Source: Desulfovibrio piger
Lineage (GTDB): Bacteria > Desulfobacterota > Desulfovibrionia > Desulfovibrionales > Desulfovibrionaceae
Assembly: GCF_951793255.1 (NCBI RefSeq)
Contig: NZ_OX636706.1
Coordinates: 2,226,001 to 2,290,000, forward strand
Length of the DNA stretch: 64,000 nucleotides
Direction: 5' to 3'
In this document: one piece after another, positions 8,561 through 16,966 of the stretch
Layout of the letters: the number at the start of each line of letters is the position of its first letter
How positions within the stretch are numbered: position 1 is the first letter of the stretch
Program-made: the position numbers and the translations under genes
Notes under the pieces: model-generated
The model's database searches: none
What the model saw: the letters and a program-made list of their open reading frames with translations, nothing else
What the model was told of the DNA's origin: nothing

Positions 8561-8576
8561 TGGCACAGCCTTTGCT
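8561..8576 (+). promoter_or_regulatory. Sigma-54 (-24/-12) promoter of the amidohydrolase-MFS-GRE-2-activase operon
   Basis: TGGCAC-AGCCT-TTGCT is a full match to the sigma-54 consensus TGGCAC-N5-TTGCW. It lies 35 bp before the start at 8611 and therefore excludes an upstream in-frame start at 8536. Confidence 0.88.
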
Positions 8577-8610
8577 TTATACGGACCAAGAAATCAACAG
8601 GAGTTTCCCA

Positions 8611-10257
8611 ATGGCAAACCATAAGATCACCATTTACCATGACGGTACCATCCTGACCATGGATGCGGATTTCCCCCAGGTCGAAGCGCTGGCCGTGATG
8701 GACGGGCGTATAGTGGCCACGGGCTCTCTGAAGGATGTGAAGCAGGCTGTGGGCGATGGCGCCGACCTGGTTTCTCTGGAAGGGGGCACGCTGCTGCCGG
8801 GATTCATCGACGGGCACAGTCATTTTTGCAGCGGCGGCATGAACCGTCTGTATGCGGCCGACTGTGCTGTGGAGAACATGGAAGCCCTCAAGGAGAGCCT
8901 GCGCCGCAAGCTGCATGACGACCGTCCTTCCCAGTGGGTCGTCGGGCACAGCTTCGACGAAAAAGGCATGGAGGAGCAGTGTTATCCCACCCGCGAGATC
9001 CTGGATGAAGTTTCCACGGACGTTCCCATCTTTTTCCGCCGTGTGACGGGCCATACGGGCATCGCCAACAGCAAGGCCCTGGAGATCGCGGGCATCACCC
9101 GTGATACGCCCGATCCGGCCGGCGGCATCATCGGCCGTGATGCCCAGGGCGAGCCCAACGGCATCCTGGAAGGCATCCCGGCCCAGACCCTGGTGCGCAA
9201 GCACATCCCCGGCTTTACCCTGGACGAGATGCGTGCGGCCCTGGCTGACGACAGCGCCCGCTATGCCTCTTGCGGCATCACCACGGCGCAGGGTGGCCCG
9301 GCCTTTTCTCCCATGGATGCGGAACTGGGCCACAAGGTGACCGAGCTGGTCCTGGACTGCGTGCACGACGGCACCCTGACCATCCGTACCGTGCTTTTCA
9401 TCCGCGCCAATGACATGAGCCGCCTGGCTCCGTATCCCAACCATGTGCCCGGCACGGATCTTTCCGGCAACGGCCGGGTGACCATGGGCGCGGCCAAGCT
9501 GTGGGCCGACGGGGATCCGCGCGGCCATACCGGTTACTTCCTGGAGCCCTATCCCTTCGTGGATCCTGCCAAGGGCGCGGATTACCGCGGTGAATTCCTC
9601 TATACCGTGGACGAGCTGGTGGAAAAGATCCTGCCCATCCACAAGGCCGGCTGGCAGATCGCCATCCATGCCAATGGCGACGGTGGCATCGAGATCGTGA
9701 CCCAGGCCTACGAGCGCCTGCAGCAGCTCCATCCCCGTCCCAATGCGCGGCACCTGGTCATCCATTGCCAGTATCCCAGCTACAGCCAGTTGCAGCGTCT
9801 CAAGGCTGCCGGGGCCTATCCCTGCTTCTTCATCAGCCCTCTGTACCACTGGGGCGAGATCCATGCCGGTTATGTGGGCGCGGACCGTGTGGCCCGCTTC
9901 TGCCCCTGCCATGACGCTGATGAACTGGGCCTGCCCTACAACCTGCATACCGACGCCCCCATCACGCCGGTGGATCCCCTGATCCAGGTCTGCACGGCCG
10001 TGACCCGCACCAGCCGCAAGGGCACCGTGTACGGGCCTGACCAGGCCGTGACGGTCATGTCGGCCCTCAAGGCCGTGACCATCCATGCTGCTTTCCTCAA
10101 CTTCGAGGAGCATGTGAAGGGGTCCCTGACGCCCGGCAAGTACGCCGACATGGTCCTGCTGGCCGAGAACCCCCTGACGGTCGCCCCCGAACACATCAAG
10201 GACATTGCCGTGCTGCGCACCTATGTGGGCGGCGATGTCGTGTACAGCCGCTCCTAG
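8611..10257 (+). CDS. YtcJ/AepA-type metal-dependent amidohydrolase (amidohydrolase_3)
   Basis: A 548-residue amidohydrolase of the YtcJ type. An N-terminal beta domain leads into LLPGFIDGHSHF, which carries the HxH metal pair. IAIHANGDGGIE and LVIHCQ supply the later His ligands, and NLHTDAPI the catalytic Asp. A C-terminal beta segment (LTPGKYADMVLL) closes the sandwich. These enzymes hydrolyse amide or related C-N bonds, but few have known substrates. ATG at 8611 has CAGGAG about 8 bp upstream and follows the sigma-54 promoter. As first gene of the operon with an MFS carrier and GRE-2, it may free the GRE substrate from an amide precursor (inference). No signal peptide is seen, so it acts in the cytoplasm. 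Confidence 0.85.
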   Translation: MANHKITIYHDGTILTMDADFPQVEALAVMDGRIVATGSLKDVKQAVGDGADLVSLEGGTLLPGFIDGHSHFCSGGMNRLYAADCAVENMEALKESLRRKLHDDRPSQWVVGHSFDEKGMEEQCYPTREILDEVSTDVPIFFRRVTGHTGIANSKALEIAGITRDTPDPAGGIIGRDAQGEPNGILEGIPAQTLVRKHIPGFTLDEMRAALADDSARYASCGITTAQGGPAFSPMDAELGHKVTELVLDCVHDGTLTIRTVLFIRANDMSRLAPYPNHVPGTDLSGNGRVTMGAAKLWADGDPRGHTGYFLEPYPFVDPAKGADYRGEFLYTVDELVEKILPIHKAGWQIAIHANGDGGIEIVTQAYERLQQLHPRPNARHLVIHCQYPSYSQLQRLKAAGAYPCFFISPLYHWGEIHAGYVGADRVARFCPCHDADELGLPYNLHTDAPITPVDPLIQVCTAVTRTSRKGTVYGPDQAVTVMSALKAVTIHAAFLNFEEHVKGSLTPGKYADMVLLAENPLTVAPEHIKDIAVLRTYVGGDVVYSRS

Positions 10258-10270
10258 GATGGAGGAGATC

Positions 10271-11671
10271 ATGGAAAACCAGTCCCTGATACATCGCGAG
10301 GCCAATTGCCTGTCCCGCTTCGACCGCCTGCCGGTCAAAAGCGAAATGCTGAAGATCATCGCCGTGCTGGCCGCGGTGAGCGTGGTGGAAGCCTTTGACC
10401 TGGGCCTGATCGGCCAGACCGTGCTGGTCCTCAAGCAGATCTGGAACCTCGGCCCGGCGGAGACCGGCCTGCTGGCCACCTGCTCCACCATCGGTGTGGT
10501 GCTGGGCACCTTCAGCTGCGGCTTCCTTTCGGACCGTTATGGTCGCAAGCGCGTCCTTTTCTGGGCCGTGTTCATCTTCACGGTCTTCACCTTCATGGGC
10601 CCCCTGATGGAGAACTTCTACTGGGTCGTGGCCATGCGCTTCCTGAGCGGCCTTGGTTCGGGCGCCGTCTTCCCCATCCCGTACCTGTACATTTCCGAGC
10701 TGGTGGGGGCCAAGCAGCGCGGCGTCACCTTTGCCTACTGCAATTCCATCCTCGTGCTCTCCTATGTGCTGCCGTCTTCCTTCGGCGCCTGGGCCGTGGC
10801 CACCTTCCCGCTGGAAGTGGCCTGGAAGCTGCCCTTCCTCGTGGGTGGTCTGCCCATCGTGATGCTATACTTCATCCACAAGTACATGCCGGAATCTCCC
10901 CGCTGGCTCATGCGCCACAACCGTCATGACGAAGCCGAGGCCCTGGTGGAACGCCTGGAAAGCAGCCTGGGCATGGAGCATGACAAGAACTACATGGATC
11001 CCGCCATCCTGACCGCCGTGAACGAAGCCCGCTCCGGCAACAAGCCCAAGGTCAGCTGGACCATGCTCTTCAAGCCCCCGTACCTGAGCCGCACCATCGT
11101 GTCCTACTCCATGTTCTCGGCCGCCCTGGTGTTCTGGTACGTGGTCATGGTCTATGCGCCCACCATCCTCACGGGCAAGGGCTTCCAGATGTCCAGCTCC
11201 GTGCTGATGGGCGGCCTGATGATGGCCATCGGTGCCGTGGCCGGCATGGTCTGCGGCCACATGATCGAAAAGTACGGCCGCAAGCCCATGTACATCATCC
11301 TGGCCCTGCTGACCGCCGGTTGCAGCATCCTGCTGACCATGGTGGAGAGCCTCAATGCCTGGCTCATCGTGGGTACGGCCCTGGCCTTCTTCGGCAATGC
11401 CATCTTCTCCATCTGCAAGCTCTACATCGCCGAACAGTATCCCACGGAACTGCGCGGTACGGGCGCCGGTCTCGGCGAAGCCGTGAGCCGCATCTGCGGC
11501 GGCGTGCTGGCGGCCTACTTCATCGCCTTCCTCATCGCCTCCGGCAACCAGCACGCGGTGTTCTGGTTCCTGGCCATCTGCTACCTCGTCTCCACGGCGC
11601 TCCTGGCCATCTGGGGACAGGAGACCATGGGCAAGAGCGTGGACGCCACGGGCAGCTCCAGCGGCAAGTAG
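10271..11671 (+). CDS. MFS transporter (sugar/aromatic-acid-porter-like)
   Basis: A 466-residue, 12-TM carrier with MFS signatures. FLSDRYGRKRVLF lies between TM2 and TM3, PESPRWL follows TM6, and HMIEKYGRKPMY is the matching motif of the second half, before the C-terminal LYIAEQYPTELRGTGAG. This is the family containing sugar and aromatic-acid proton symporters. ATG at 10271 has GGAGGAG directly upstream (10261-10267), 13 bp after the amidohydrolase stop. It probably imports the substrate of the amidohydrolase or GRE-2. Isethionate in this lineage is usually taken up by TRAP systems, so the use of MFS carriers hints at a different substrate. Confidence 0.88.
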   Translation: MENQSLIHREANCLSRFDRLPVKSEMLKIIAVLAAVSVVEAFDLGLIGQTVLVLKQIWNLGPAETGLLATCSTIGVVLGTFSCGFLSDRYGRKRVLFWAVFIFTVFTFMGPLMENFYWVVAMRFLSGLGSGAVFPIPYLYISELVGAKQRGVTFAYCNSILVLSYVLPSSFGAWAVATFPLEVAWKLPFLVGGLPIVMLYFIHKYMPESPRWLMRHNRHDEAEALVERLESSLGMEHDKNYMDPAILTAVNEARSGNKPKVSWTMLFKPPYLSRTIVSYSMFSAALVFWYVVMVYAPTILTGKGFQMSSSVLMGGLMMAIGAVAGMVCGHMIEKYGRKPMYIILALLTAGCSILLTMVESLNAWLIVGTALAFFGNAIFSICKLYIAEQYPTELRGTGAGLGEAVSRICGGVLAAYFIAFLIASGNQHAVFWFLAICYLVSTALLAIWGQETMGKSVDATGSSSGK

Positions 11672-11697
11672 AGGATCGTACAACAAGAACAAACAAC

Positions 11698-11711
11698 GGG
11701 CCTGCGGGCCC
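11698..11711 (+). other. Short intercistronic hairpin before GRE-2
   Basis: GGGCC-TGCG-GGCCC forms a 5-bp GC stem in the 54-bp gap between the MFS and GRE-2 genes, just upstream of the GGAGGAAC ribosome-binding site. It may stabilise the downstream mRNA after processing. No T run follows, so it is not a terminator. Confidence 0.4.
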
Positions 11712-11725
11712 TGGAGGAACATATC

Positions 11726-14218
11726 ATGTCGTGTGCCTGCACTTATTCCGAACAGGAACAGCTCCTTCTCGATACCATCGCCGGCAAGAGCAATCCCTAT
11801 GCTGAAAAGCATCCCCGCCTGTACCGTCTGGTGGCTGCCTTTGAAGGTAAAAAGCCCCATATCGACGTGGAGCGCGCGCTGCTGTTCACCGAATCCATGA
11901 AGCAGACCGAAGGCGAACTGCTGGTGCTGCGCTGGGCCAAGGCCCTCAAGCACATCGGCGAGAACATGACCGTCTACATCGACGATGACCAGCTCATCGC
12001 CGGTCGTTGCGGCCAGCAGGGCGCCCGTTACGGCATCCTGTATCCCGAACTGGACGGCGACTATCAGGCGTCCGCCCTCAAGGAACTGCCCGGCCACGAG
12101 GCTTCCCCCTTCGACGTCAACGCCGAAGACGCCCGCGCCGTGGAAGAGATCATCACCCCCTACTGGAAGGACAAGACCTTCCACCAGGATCTGAACAGCC
12201 GTCTGGATCCCGAGTCCCACCGCCTGGCTTATGCCGACAAGGGCGGCTACATCTCCCGCTACATCTGCTGCGAAACGGCCTCCAATCGTTCCAGCCTGCA
12301 GTGGTGCCTGGACTGGGAACGCCTGTTCAAGCTGGGCTTCAAGGGCATCCGTGAAGAAGCCCTGGCCCGCATGGCCGAACTGGATCCCGACGATCCGGTG
12401 GACCAGAGCGAAAAGCGTCCCTACCTGGAAGCCATCGTCACCGTCAGTGAAGGTATCGTCACCTGGGCCCGCCGCCATGCGGAACTGGCCCGCCGCAAGG
12501 CCGCCGAAGAGACCGATCCCCGCCGCAAGCAGGAGCTGCTGACCATCGCTTCCAACTGCGAATGGGTGCCCGAGAACCCGCCGCGCACCTTCCATGAAGC
12601 CATCCAGGCCCACTGGTTCACCCAGGCTTTTGCCCGCCTGGAGCAGAAGATCAGCTCCAACCCCACCAACGGCCGCATGGACCAGCTTTTCTGGCCCTAC
12701 TACCAGAAGGACCTGGCCGAAGGCCGCATCGACGAGGAAGGCGCCATCGAGCTCTTCCAGTGCATGTGGGCCAGCATGGCCCAGTGCCTGGACCTGGCCA
12801 TCACGCCCTACAACAAGGCCACGCATGAAGGCTATTCCCACTGGGAAGCCGTGACCGTGGGCGGCCAGACCCGCGACGGCCGCGACGCCACCAACGAGCT
12901 GTCCTACATCATCATGCGTTCCAAGCGGGAATGCCCCCTGCATTACCCCGACCTGGCCGCCCGTGTGCACAGCCGTTCTCCCGAGCGCTTCCTGACTGCT
13001 GTGGCCGAGATGATCAAGCAGGGCTGCGGCTTCCCCAAGCTGCTCAATGACGACGAGATCATCCCCCTGCATCTGGCCAAGGGCGCTCCCCTGGAAGACA
13101 TCTATGACTATGCCGCTTCCGGTTGTGCCGAGATCCGTATGCCCCGCGTGGATACCTACACCAGCGGCCATGCCCAGATGAACTTTGGTGCCGCCGTGGA
13201 ACTGGTGCTCTACAACGGCCGCATGAAGAAGTACGGCGACGAACTGCTGACCGTGGAAACCGGTGACGTGCGCAACTTCACCACCTGGGAAGAGTTCTGG
13301 CAGGCCTACGCCACCCAGCAGAACTACCTGATGCGCCACGCCTTCATGCAGCAGTACCACATCATCAAGGCCCGCGCGCAGCACTTTGCCACGCCCATCT
13401 CCGATGCCCTGCATGTGCTGGCCATGAAGGAATGCGTGGACCTGCACCAGGATCACCACTACGAAGGCGGCCTGGATCTCGGCTACTTCGAATGCCTGGG
13501 CTACAGTACGGCCATCGATTCCCTGTCGGCTGTCCGCAAGCTGGTCTTCGACGACAAGAAACTGACCATGCAGGAGCTGCTGGACGCTCTGGAATGCAAC
13601 TTCGAAGGCAAGGAAGACGTCCGCAAGATGCTGCAGAGTGCCCCCTGCTACGGCAATAATGATGATTACGCCGACAGCATCGGCCTGGAGATCGACCGCC
13701 TGGCCCAGGAATTCAGCAAGAAGTACGCGCCCCGTCTGGGCATCAAGTGCGACTTCCGCATGGTGCCCTTCACCTCGCACGTGCCCTTCGGCCGCGTGGT
13801 CTCCGCCACGCCCAATGGCCGCAAGGCCTGGACGCCGCTGTCCGACGGCTCTTCCGCTTCGCACGGCGCCGACGTCAACGGGCCTACCGCGGTGCTGCTC
13901 TCCAACTTCAACTCCAAGAACTACAACATGTTCCAGCGTGCCGCCCGCCTGCTGAACATCAAGTTCACCCCCAGCTGCCTGGCTGGCAAGGAAGGTACCC
14001 GCAAGCTGGTGAGCTTCATCCGCGCCTTCGTGGACCTGCGGCTGTGGCATGTGCAGTTCAACGTGGTCAACCGCCAGACCCTGGTCAATGCCCAGAAGGA
14101 TCCGGAAAAGTACCGCGGCCTCATCGTCCGCATCGCGGGCTACAGCGCCTACTTTACGGAACTGTCCAAGGATCTGCAGGACGACCTCATCGCCCGTACC
14201 CAGCACGAGCAGGTCTAG
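11726..14218 (+). CDS. Glycyl radical enzyme GRE-2 (canonical; possibly C-S lyase-like)
   Basis: An 830-residue glycyl radical enzyme with all key residues: Cys467 and Glu469 in SGCAEIRMPR, and Gly805 in RIAGYSAYF. It is not pyruvate formate-lyase, which has a Cys-Cys pair. The CxE pair fits the eliminase-type group. Arg188, Gln192, Trp373 and Arg678 occupy positions within one residue of those I recall for isethionate sulfite-lyase (R189, Q193, W374, C468, E470, R678, G805); this numbering is from memory and needs checking. If right, the enzyme may cleave a C-S or similar bond and release sulfite for respiration. The -CAEI- context differs from the -CVEP- common in dehydratases. Its activase follows, and the paralogue GRE-1 is in the neighbouring operon. 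Confidence 0.88.
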   Translation: MSCACTYSEQEQLLLDTIAGKSNPYAEKHPRLYRLVAAFEGKKPHIDVERALLFTESMKQTEGELLVLRWAKALKHIGENMTVYIDDDQLIAGRCGQQGARYGILYPELDGDYQASALKELPGHEASPFDVNAEDARAVEEIITPYWKDKTFHQDLNSRLDPESHRLAYADKGGYISRYICCETASNRSSLQWCLDWERLFKLGFKGIREEALARMAELDPDDPVDQSEKRPYLEAIVTVSEGIVTWARRHAELARRKAAEETDPRRKQELLTIASNCEWVPENPPRTFHEAIQAHWFTQAFARLEQKISSNPTNGRMDQLFWPYYQKDLAEGRIDEEGAIELFQCMWASMAQCLDLAITPYNKATHEGYSHWEAVTVGGQTRDGRDATNELSYIIMRSKRECPLHYPDLAARVHSRSPERFLTAVAEMIKQGCGFPKLLNDDEIIPLHLAKGAPLEDIYDYAASGCAEIRMPRVDTYTSGHAQMNFGAAVELVLYNGRMKKYGDELLTVETGDVRNFTTWEEFWQAYATQQNYLMRHAFMQQYHIIKARAQHFATPISDALHVLAMKECVDLHQDHHYEGGLDLGYFECLGYSTAIDSLSAVRKLVFDDKKLTMQELLDALECNFEGKEDVRKMLQSAPCYGNNDDYADSIGLEIDRLAQEFSKKYAPRLGIKCDFRMVPFTSHVPFGRVVSATPNGRKAWTPLSDGSSASHGADVNGPTAVLLSNFNSKNYNMFQRAARLLNIKFTPSCLAGKEGTRKLVSFIRAFVDLRLWHVQFNVVNRQTLVNAQKDPEKYRGLIVRIAGYSAYFTELSKDLQDDLIARTQHEQV

Positions 14219-14240
14219 TAAATCGCCAATCCAACCTCAG

Positions 14241-14262
14241 GGAGGGGGCTTCGGCCCCCTTC
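14241..14262 (+). other. UUCG-loop hairpin between GRE-2 and its activase
   Basis: GGGGGC-TTCG-GCCCCC, extended by further pairs on both sides, is a very stable tetraloop hairpin in the 64-bp gap. There is no T run. It could block exonucleases or lower read-through, so that the catalytic activase is made in smaller amounts than the abundant enzyme. Confidence 0.6.
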
Positions 14263-14282
14263 CGCCTTTCGGGAGAGATGCC

Positions 14283-15194
14283 ATGTCGGACAAGAATCGC
14301 GGTACCGTTTTCAACATCCAGCGCTATTCCGTGCATGACGGCCCGGGCATACGGACGCTGGTCTTCCTCAAGGGCTGTCCGCTGCGCTGCCTGTGGTGCA
14401 GCAATCCCGAATCCCAGGAGGCCGCACCGCAACTGGCGTACAATGCGGACAAATGCCTTGGCTGCGGGCGCTGTGTGGCCACCTGTCCGCAACAGGCCCT
14501 CCGCCTCGAGCAGGACGGCATCCATCGGGACAGGGAACGCTGCGATCCTGCTTGCCGTGCCTGTGCGGAGGTTTGTCCGGGACAGGCGCTGACCTTTTAC
14601 GGCAAGACCATGACGGCCCGCGAAGTGCTGGACAAGGTGGAAGAAGATGCCGCCTTTTATGCCCGCTCCGGCGGCGGCCTGACCCTGAGCGGCGGCGAGC
14701 CGTTGCAGCAGGGGGATTTTTGCCTCTCCATCCTGGAAGAGGCGGAACACCGGGCCGTGCATACCGCCATGGAAAGTTGCGGTCAGGCCCCCGAAGAGAC
14801 CATCCTTGCCGCCTGCGGCAAGCTCGACTACCTTTTGTTCGACATCAAGCATCTGGACAGCAAGGCCCACAAAAAGGCGACGGGCATGGGCAATGAGCGC
14901 ATCCTGCGCAACCTTGCGGCTGTGCGGAGCGCGTATCCGCATCTGCCCATCCACCTGCGTACGCCGTTCATCCCCGGTATCAATGATGACGAAGAGCTGA
15001 TCCGGCGTATCGTCGAGCTGGCCCGCTCCATGGATGCCGTCCATTACGAGCTTTTGCCCTACCACCGTATGGGTGAGCAGAAATACCGCTTTTTGGGCAG
15101 GGAATATCCCTATGGCGGCCCTGCTCAGGTGGACGCCGGGATACTGGCGCGCCTGCGGGGTATCGTCGAGGAAGTTTTCCCGGAAAAGGACTGA
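14283..15194 (+). CDS. Glycyl-radical-enzyme activase (radical SAM) paired with GRE-2
   Basis: A 303-residue activase. The radical SAM cluster is at C32/C36/C39 (GCPLRCLWC) after VHDGPGIRTLVFLKG. Two inserted ferredoxin-like clusters follow: CLGCGRCVATCP and CDPACRACAEVCP. ARSGGGLTLSGGEP and the FDIKHLDS strand are family marks. It belongs to the class with auxiliary 4Fe-4S clusters, like activases of dehydratases and C-S lyases, rather than the short PFL activase. ATG at 14283 has GGGAGAG upstream. It is the last gene of the operon and is followed by a terminator. It aligns with the activase at 4775, but its first auxiliary cluster has regular spacing. Confidence 0.92.
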   Translation: MSDKNRGTVFNIQRYSVHDGPGIRTLVFLKGCPLRCLWCSNPESQEAAPQLAYNADKCLGCGRCVATCPQQALRLEQDGIHRDRERCDPACRACAEVCPGQALTFYGKTMTAREVLDKVEEDAAFYARSGGGLTLSGGEPLQQGDFCLSILEEAEHRAVHTAMESCGQAPEETILAACGKLDYLLFDIKHLDSKAHKKATGMGNERILRNLAAVRSAYPHLPIHLRTPFIPGINDDEELIRRIVELARSMDAVHYELLPYHRMGEQKYRFLGREYPYGGPAQVDAGILARLRGIVEEVFPEKD

Positions 15195-15225
15195 TGTCCG
15201 TTAAAGAATGTGTCTCCATTGCCGG

Positions 15226-15264
15226 AATATCCTCCAGTGCTGCCAGCATTGGAGGATATTTTCA
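15226..15264 (+). terminator. Rho-independent terminator of the GRE-2 operon
   Basis: AATATCCTCCA and TGGAGGATATT pair around a GTGC-TGCCA-GCAT top, followed by TTTTCATTTTT. It lies 31 bp after the activase stop and ends the catabolic locus. Confidence 0.85.
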
Positions 15265-15608
15265 TTTTTGAATATAGGTATGTATTGATTTTTTATCCTG
15301 ATAATAGAATGTTGTTTATGTATTTCTTGAATAGATCATGTTATATGTTTTAATAGCTATTTATTATGTATTAGAATGATGACGGATTGTTTATTTTTCG
15401 ACTAAATTGTTTTTATAATAAAATTATTGCTTATTGTGTATTTATTCTTGAAAGCATCATCCTTGAAATAATTTTTTATTTTTGCTATCGGTGCCGTCGG
15501 CATCCAGGAAAGGAAGGAAGAGAAGCCAGGATACATGATGAAGGGAGTGCTTTCTGCTGATGCAGAAAATATTGCCTGCTGATATGCCAGGGAATTAGCT
15601 ATTGATTA
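15265..15608. other. AT-rich non-coding spacer
   Basis: A low-GC gap between the catabolic operon and the IS5 element. No protein longer than about 15 codons with a ribosome-binding site was seen, and no RNA gene was recognised. The base composition is clearly unlike the preceding operon and marks the start of the accessory region. Confidence 0.6.
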
Positions 15609-16467
15609 GAAGTCATTTCATAATTCTGGAGAAAATTTAAGGTTTCGGTTAGTCTCAAAAAATGAGCAAAGCCGAAATGCTAACTGATGATCAATGGTCT
15701 GTCCTGGAACCTCTTTTTCAGAAAGAGCGCACAGGCGCAGGACGTCCACAAATTCATTCTGACAGAGAAGTTTTAAATGGCGTCCTCTGGGTCTTGCGTA
15801 CAGGCGCGGCATGGGCGGACTTACCGGACAGGTTTCCATCTTCCGCAACTTGCTATCGGAGATTCAGCAAATGGGTAAAAGATGGAAGGCTTCGAAAAAT
15901 TCTGGAGTCTCTGGCCCGGCATCTTGAAGATAATGGCCTGATAAATCTGGAAGAATGCTTCATTGACGGCACATTCGTTGTCGCAAAAAAAGGGGCCCAA
16001 AAGTGGGAAAGACCAAGCGGGGCAAAGGTACGAAGCTCATGGTTATTGCTGACGCTTCTGGTTTACCTATCGCCGTGTACACGGATTCTGCTAACCCTCA
16101 TGAAGTCAGACTTGTCCAGGCTACAATCAATGAAATTGTCACGTTGGGACGATCCCGAAGAATTATTGGGGATCGTGCCTATGACAGCGATCCGCTTGAT
16201 GAAGCCCTTGCTTCTCAGGGAATTGAACTCATCGCGCCGCACCGCAAGAATCGTAAAAAGCCGGCGACGCAAGACGGACGGCTCTTGCGCCGTTACAAAA
16301 GAAGATGGAAAATTGAACGCCTTTTTGCGTGGCTTAACAAATTTAAAAAGGCAATAACTCGTTGGGAAAGGTGCGTTGAACGTTTTACGGCTCTTGTCCA
16401 CCTTGCTTTTTCTATGATTTTGTTGAGAAGAGTTATAAAAATTGCCCATTAATTATGAAATGAGTTC
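15609..16467 (+). mobile_element. IS5-family (IS427-like) insertion sequence, complete
   Basis: An 859-bp element with 17-base terminal repeats that match except at one position: GAAGTCATTTCATAATT on the left and AATTATGAAATGAGTTC on the right. It is flanked by a TA dinucleotide on each side (15607-15608, 16468-16469), the duplication usual for this group. It contains one frameshifted transposase. Confidence 0.85.
15662..16452 (+). CDS. IS5-family transposase made by programmed -1 frameshift
   Basis: Two overlapping frames form one DDE transposase. Frame A (15662-16357) starts MSKAEMLTDDQW and carries the N-terminal part up to DGTFVVAKK. Frame B carries KTKRGKGTKLMVIADA, ANPHEVRL, GDRAYDSD and RYKRRWKIERLFAWL, the catalytic D and E regions. 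A run of seven A followed by GGGG at 15985-15995 is the slippery site, and frame B is -1 relative to A. IS427-group elements normally express their transposase this way, so it is probably functional. Confidence 0.85.
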
Positions 16468-16485
16468 TAGCTTGAGGAGAATACT

Positions 16486-16830
16486 GTGAGAAACGTGTTT
16501 GTGCTGATGCTCATGCTTTTGGCGATACCTTTGAATGCATTCGCTTTTGATATCCGTGGCTGGTGGCAGCTTGAAGAGATGCCATCCATCTTCATGAAGA
16601 TCAACGAAGAAAAGATATACGGATTCAAGTATAGGATAAGCAAGGAGACCGAGGAAAGGGTGGAGATCTTTGTCGATAACTCGGATGTTCCCTGCTATCT
16701 TGATAAAAAAGGCGAAGATGGGCTTTTGCTCATTAATGCCCTTGGAGAGCAGAAGTCCTACAAGCTGGTGACGCGAGATACCAGCCTTCCGCAAAAGGAC
16801 GTACGGAAATTGTGCGGTATTGAAGAATAG
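16486..16830 (+). CDS. Small secreted protein of unknown function
   Basis: A 114-residue protein starting with GTG at 16486 (GAGGAGAATACT upstream). Residues 1-20 form a signal peptide (MRNVFVLMLMLLAIPLNAFA, cleavage after AFA). The mature part, about 94 residues, begins FDIRGWWQLEE and is rich in charged residues with two Cys (PCYL, KLCG). The FDIRGWW start is reminiscent of small lipocalin-like or META-type beta proteins, but I do not recognise the family. It lies just after the IS5 element, with a terminator downstream. Confidence 0.6.
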   Translation: MRNVFVLMLMLLAIPLNAFAFDIRGWWQLEEMPSIFMKINEEKIYGFKYRISKETEERVEIFVDNSDVPCYLDKKGEDGLLLINALGEQKSYKLVTRDTSLPQKDVRKLCGIEE

Positions 16831-16832
16831 TC

Positions 16833-16862
16833 CCCCTGTGCCCCAATATTGGGGGGCAGGGG
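16833..16862. repeat. Long GC palindrome around CCCCAATATTGGGG
   Basis: CCCCTGTGCCCCAAT pairs with ATTGGGGGGCAGGGG at 13 of 15 positions with no loop. It begins only 3 bp after the small secreted gene. No T run follows, so it could be a protein-binding site or an mRNA 3' end. Confidence 0.5.
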
Positions 16863-16881
16863 AGAGTGCTTTTGGAATATG

Positions 16882-16917
16882 ACGGCATGCCTGCAGATAA
16901 CGGGCATGCCGTTTTTA
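16882..16917 (+). terminator. Rho-independent terminator
   Basis: ACGGCATGCC - TGCAGATAAC - GGGCATGCCG followed by TTTTT. It lies downstream of the small secreted gene and ends its transcript. Confidence 0.8.
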
Positions 16918-16966
16918 TGTATGCTCTGTAGAAACGGTATCGTATGCTGTGCGGTAGCAGGGTACC

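Noticed and set aside
8521-10509. 662-codon leftward frame opposite the YtcJ-type amidohydrolase
   Set aside because: Antisense shadow; it would cover the sigma-54 promoter and has no ribosome-binding site.
10865-14206. 1113-codon leftward frame opposite GRE-2
   Set aside because: His/Gln/Gly-rich antisense shadow of a strongly biased gene; no domain.
15531-15580. 15-codon frame with a purine-rich upstream stretch before the IS5 element
   Set aside because: Too short, no conservation evidence; the purine-rich stretch alone is not enough.
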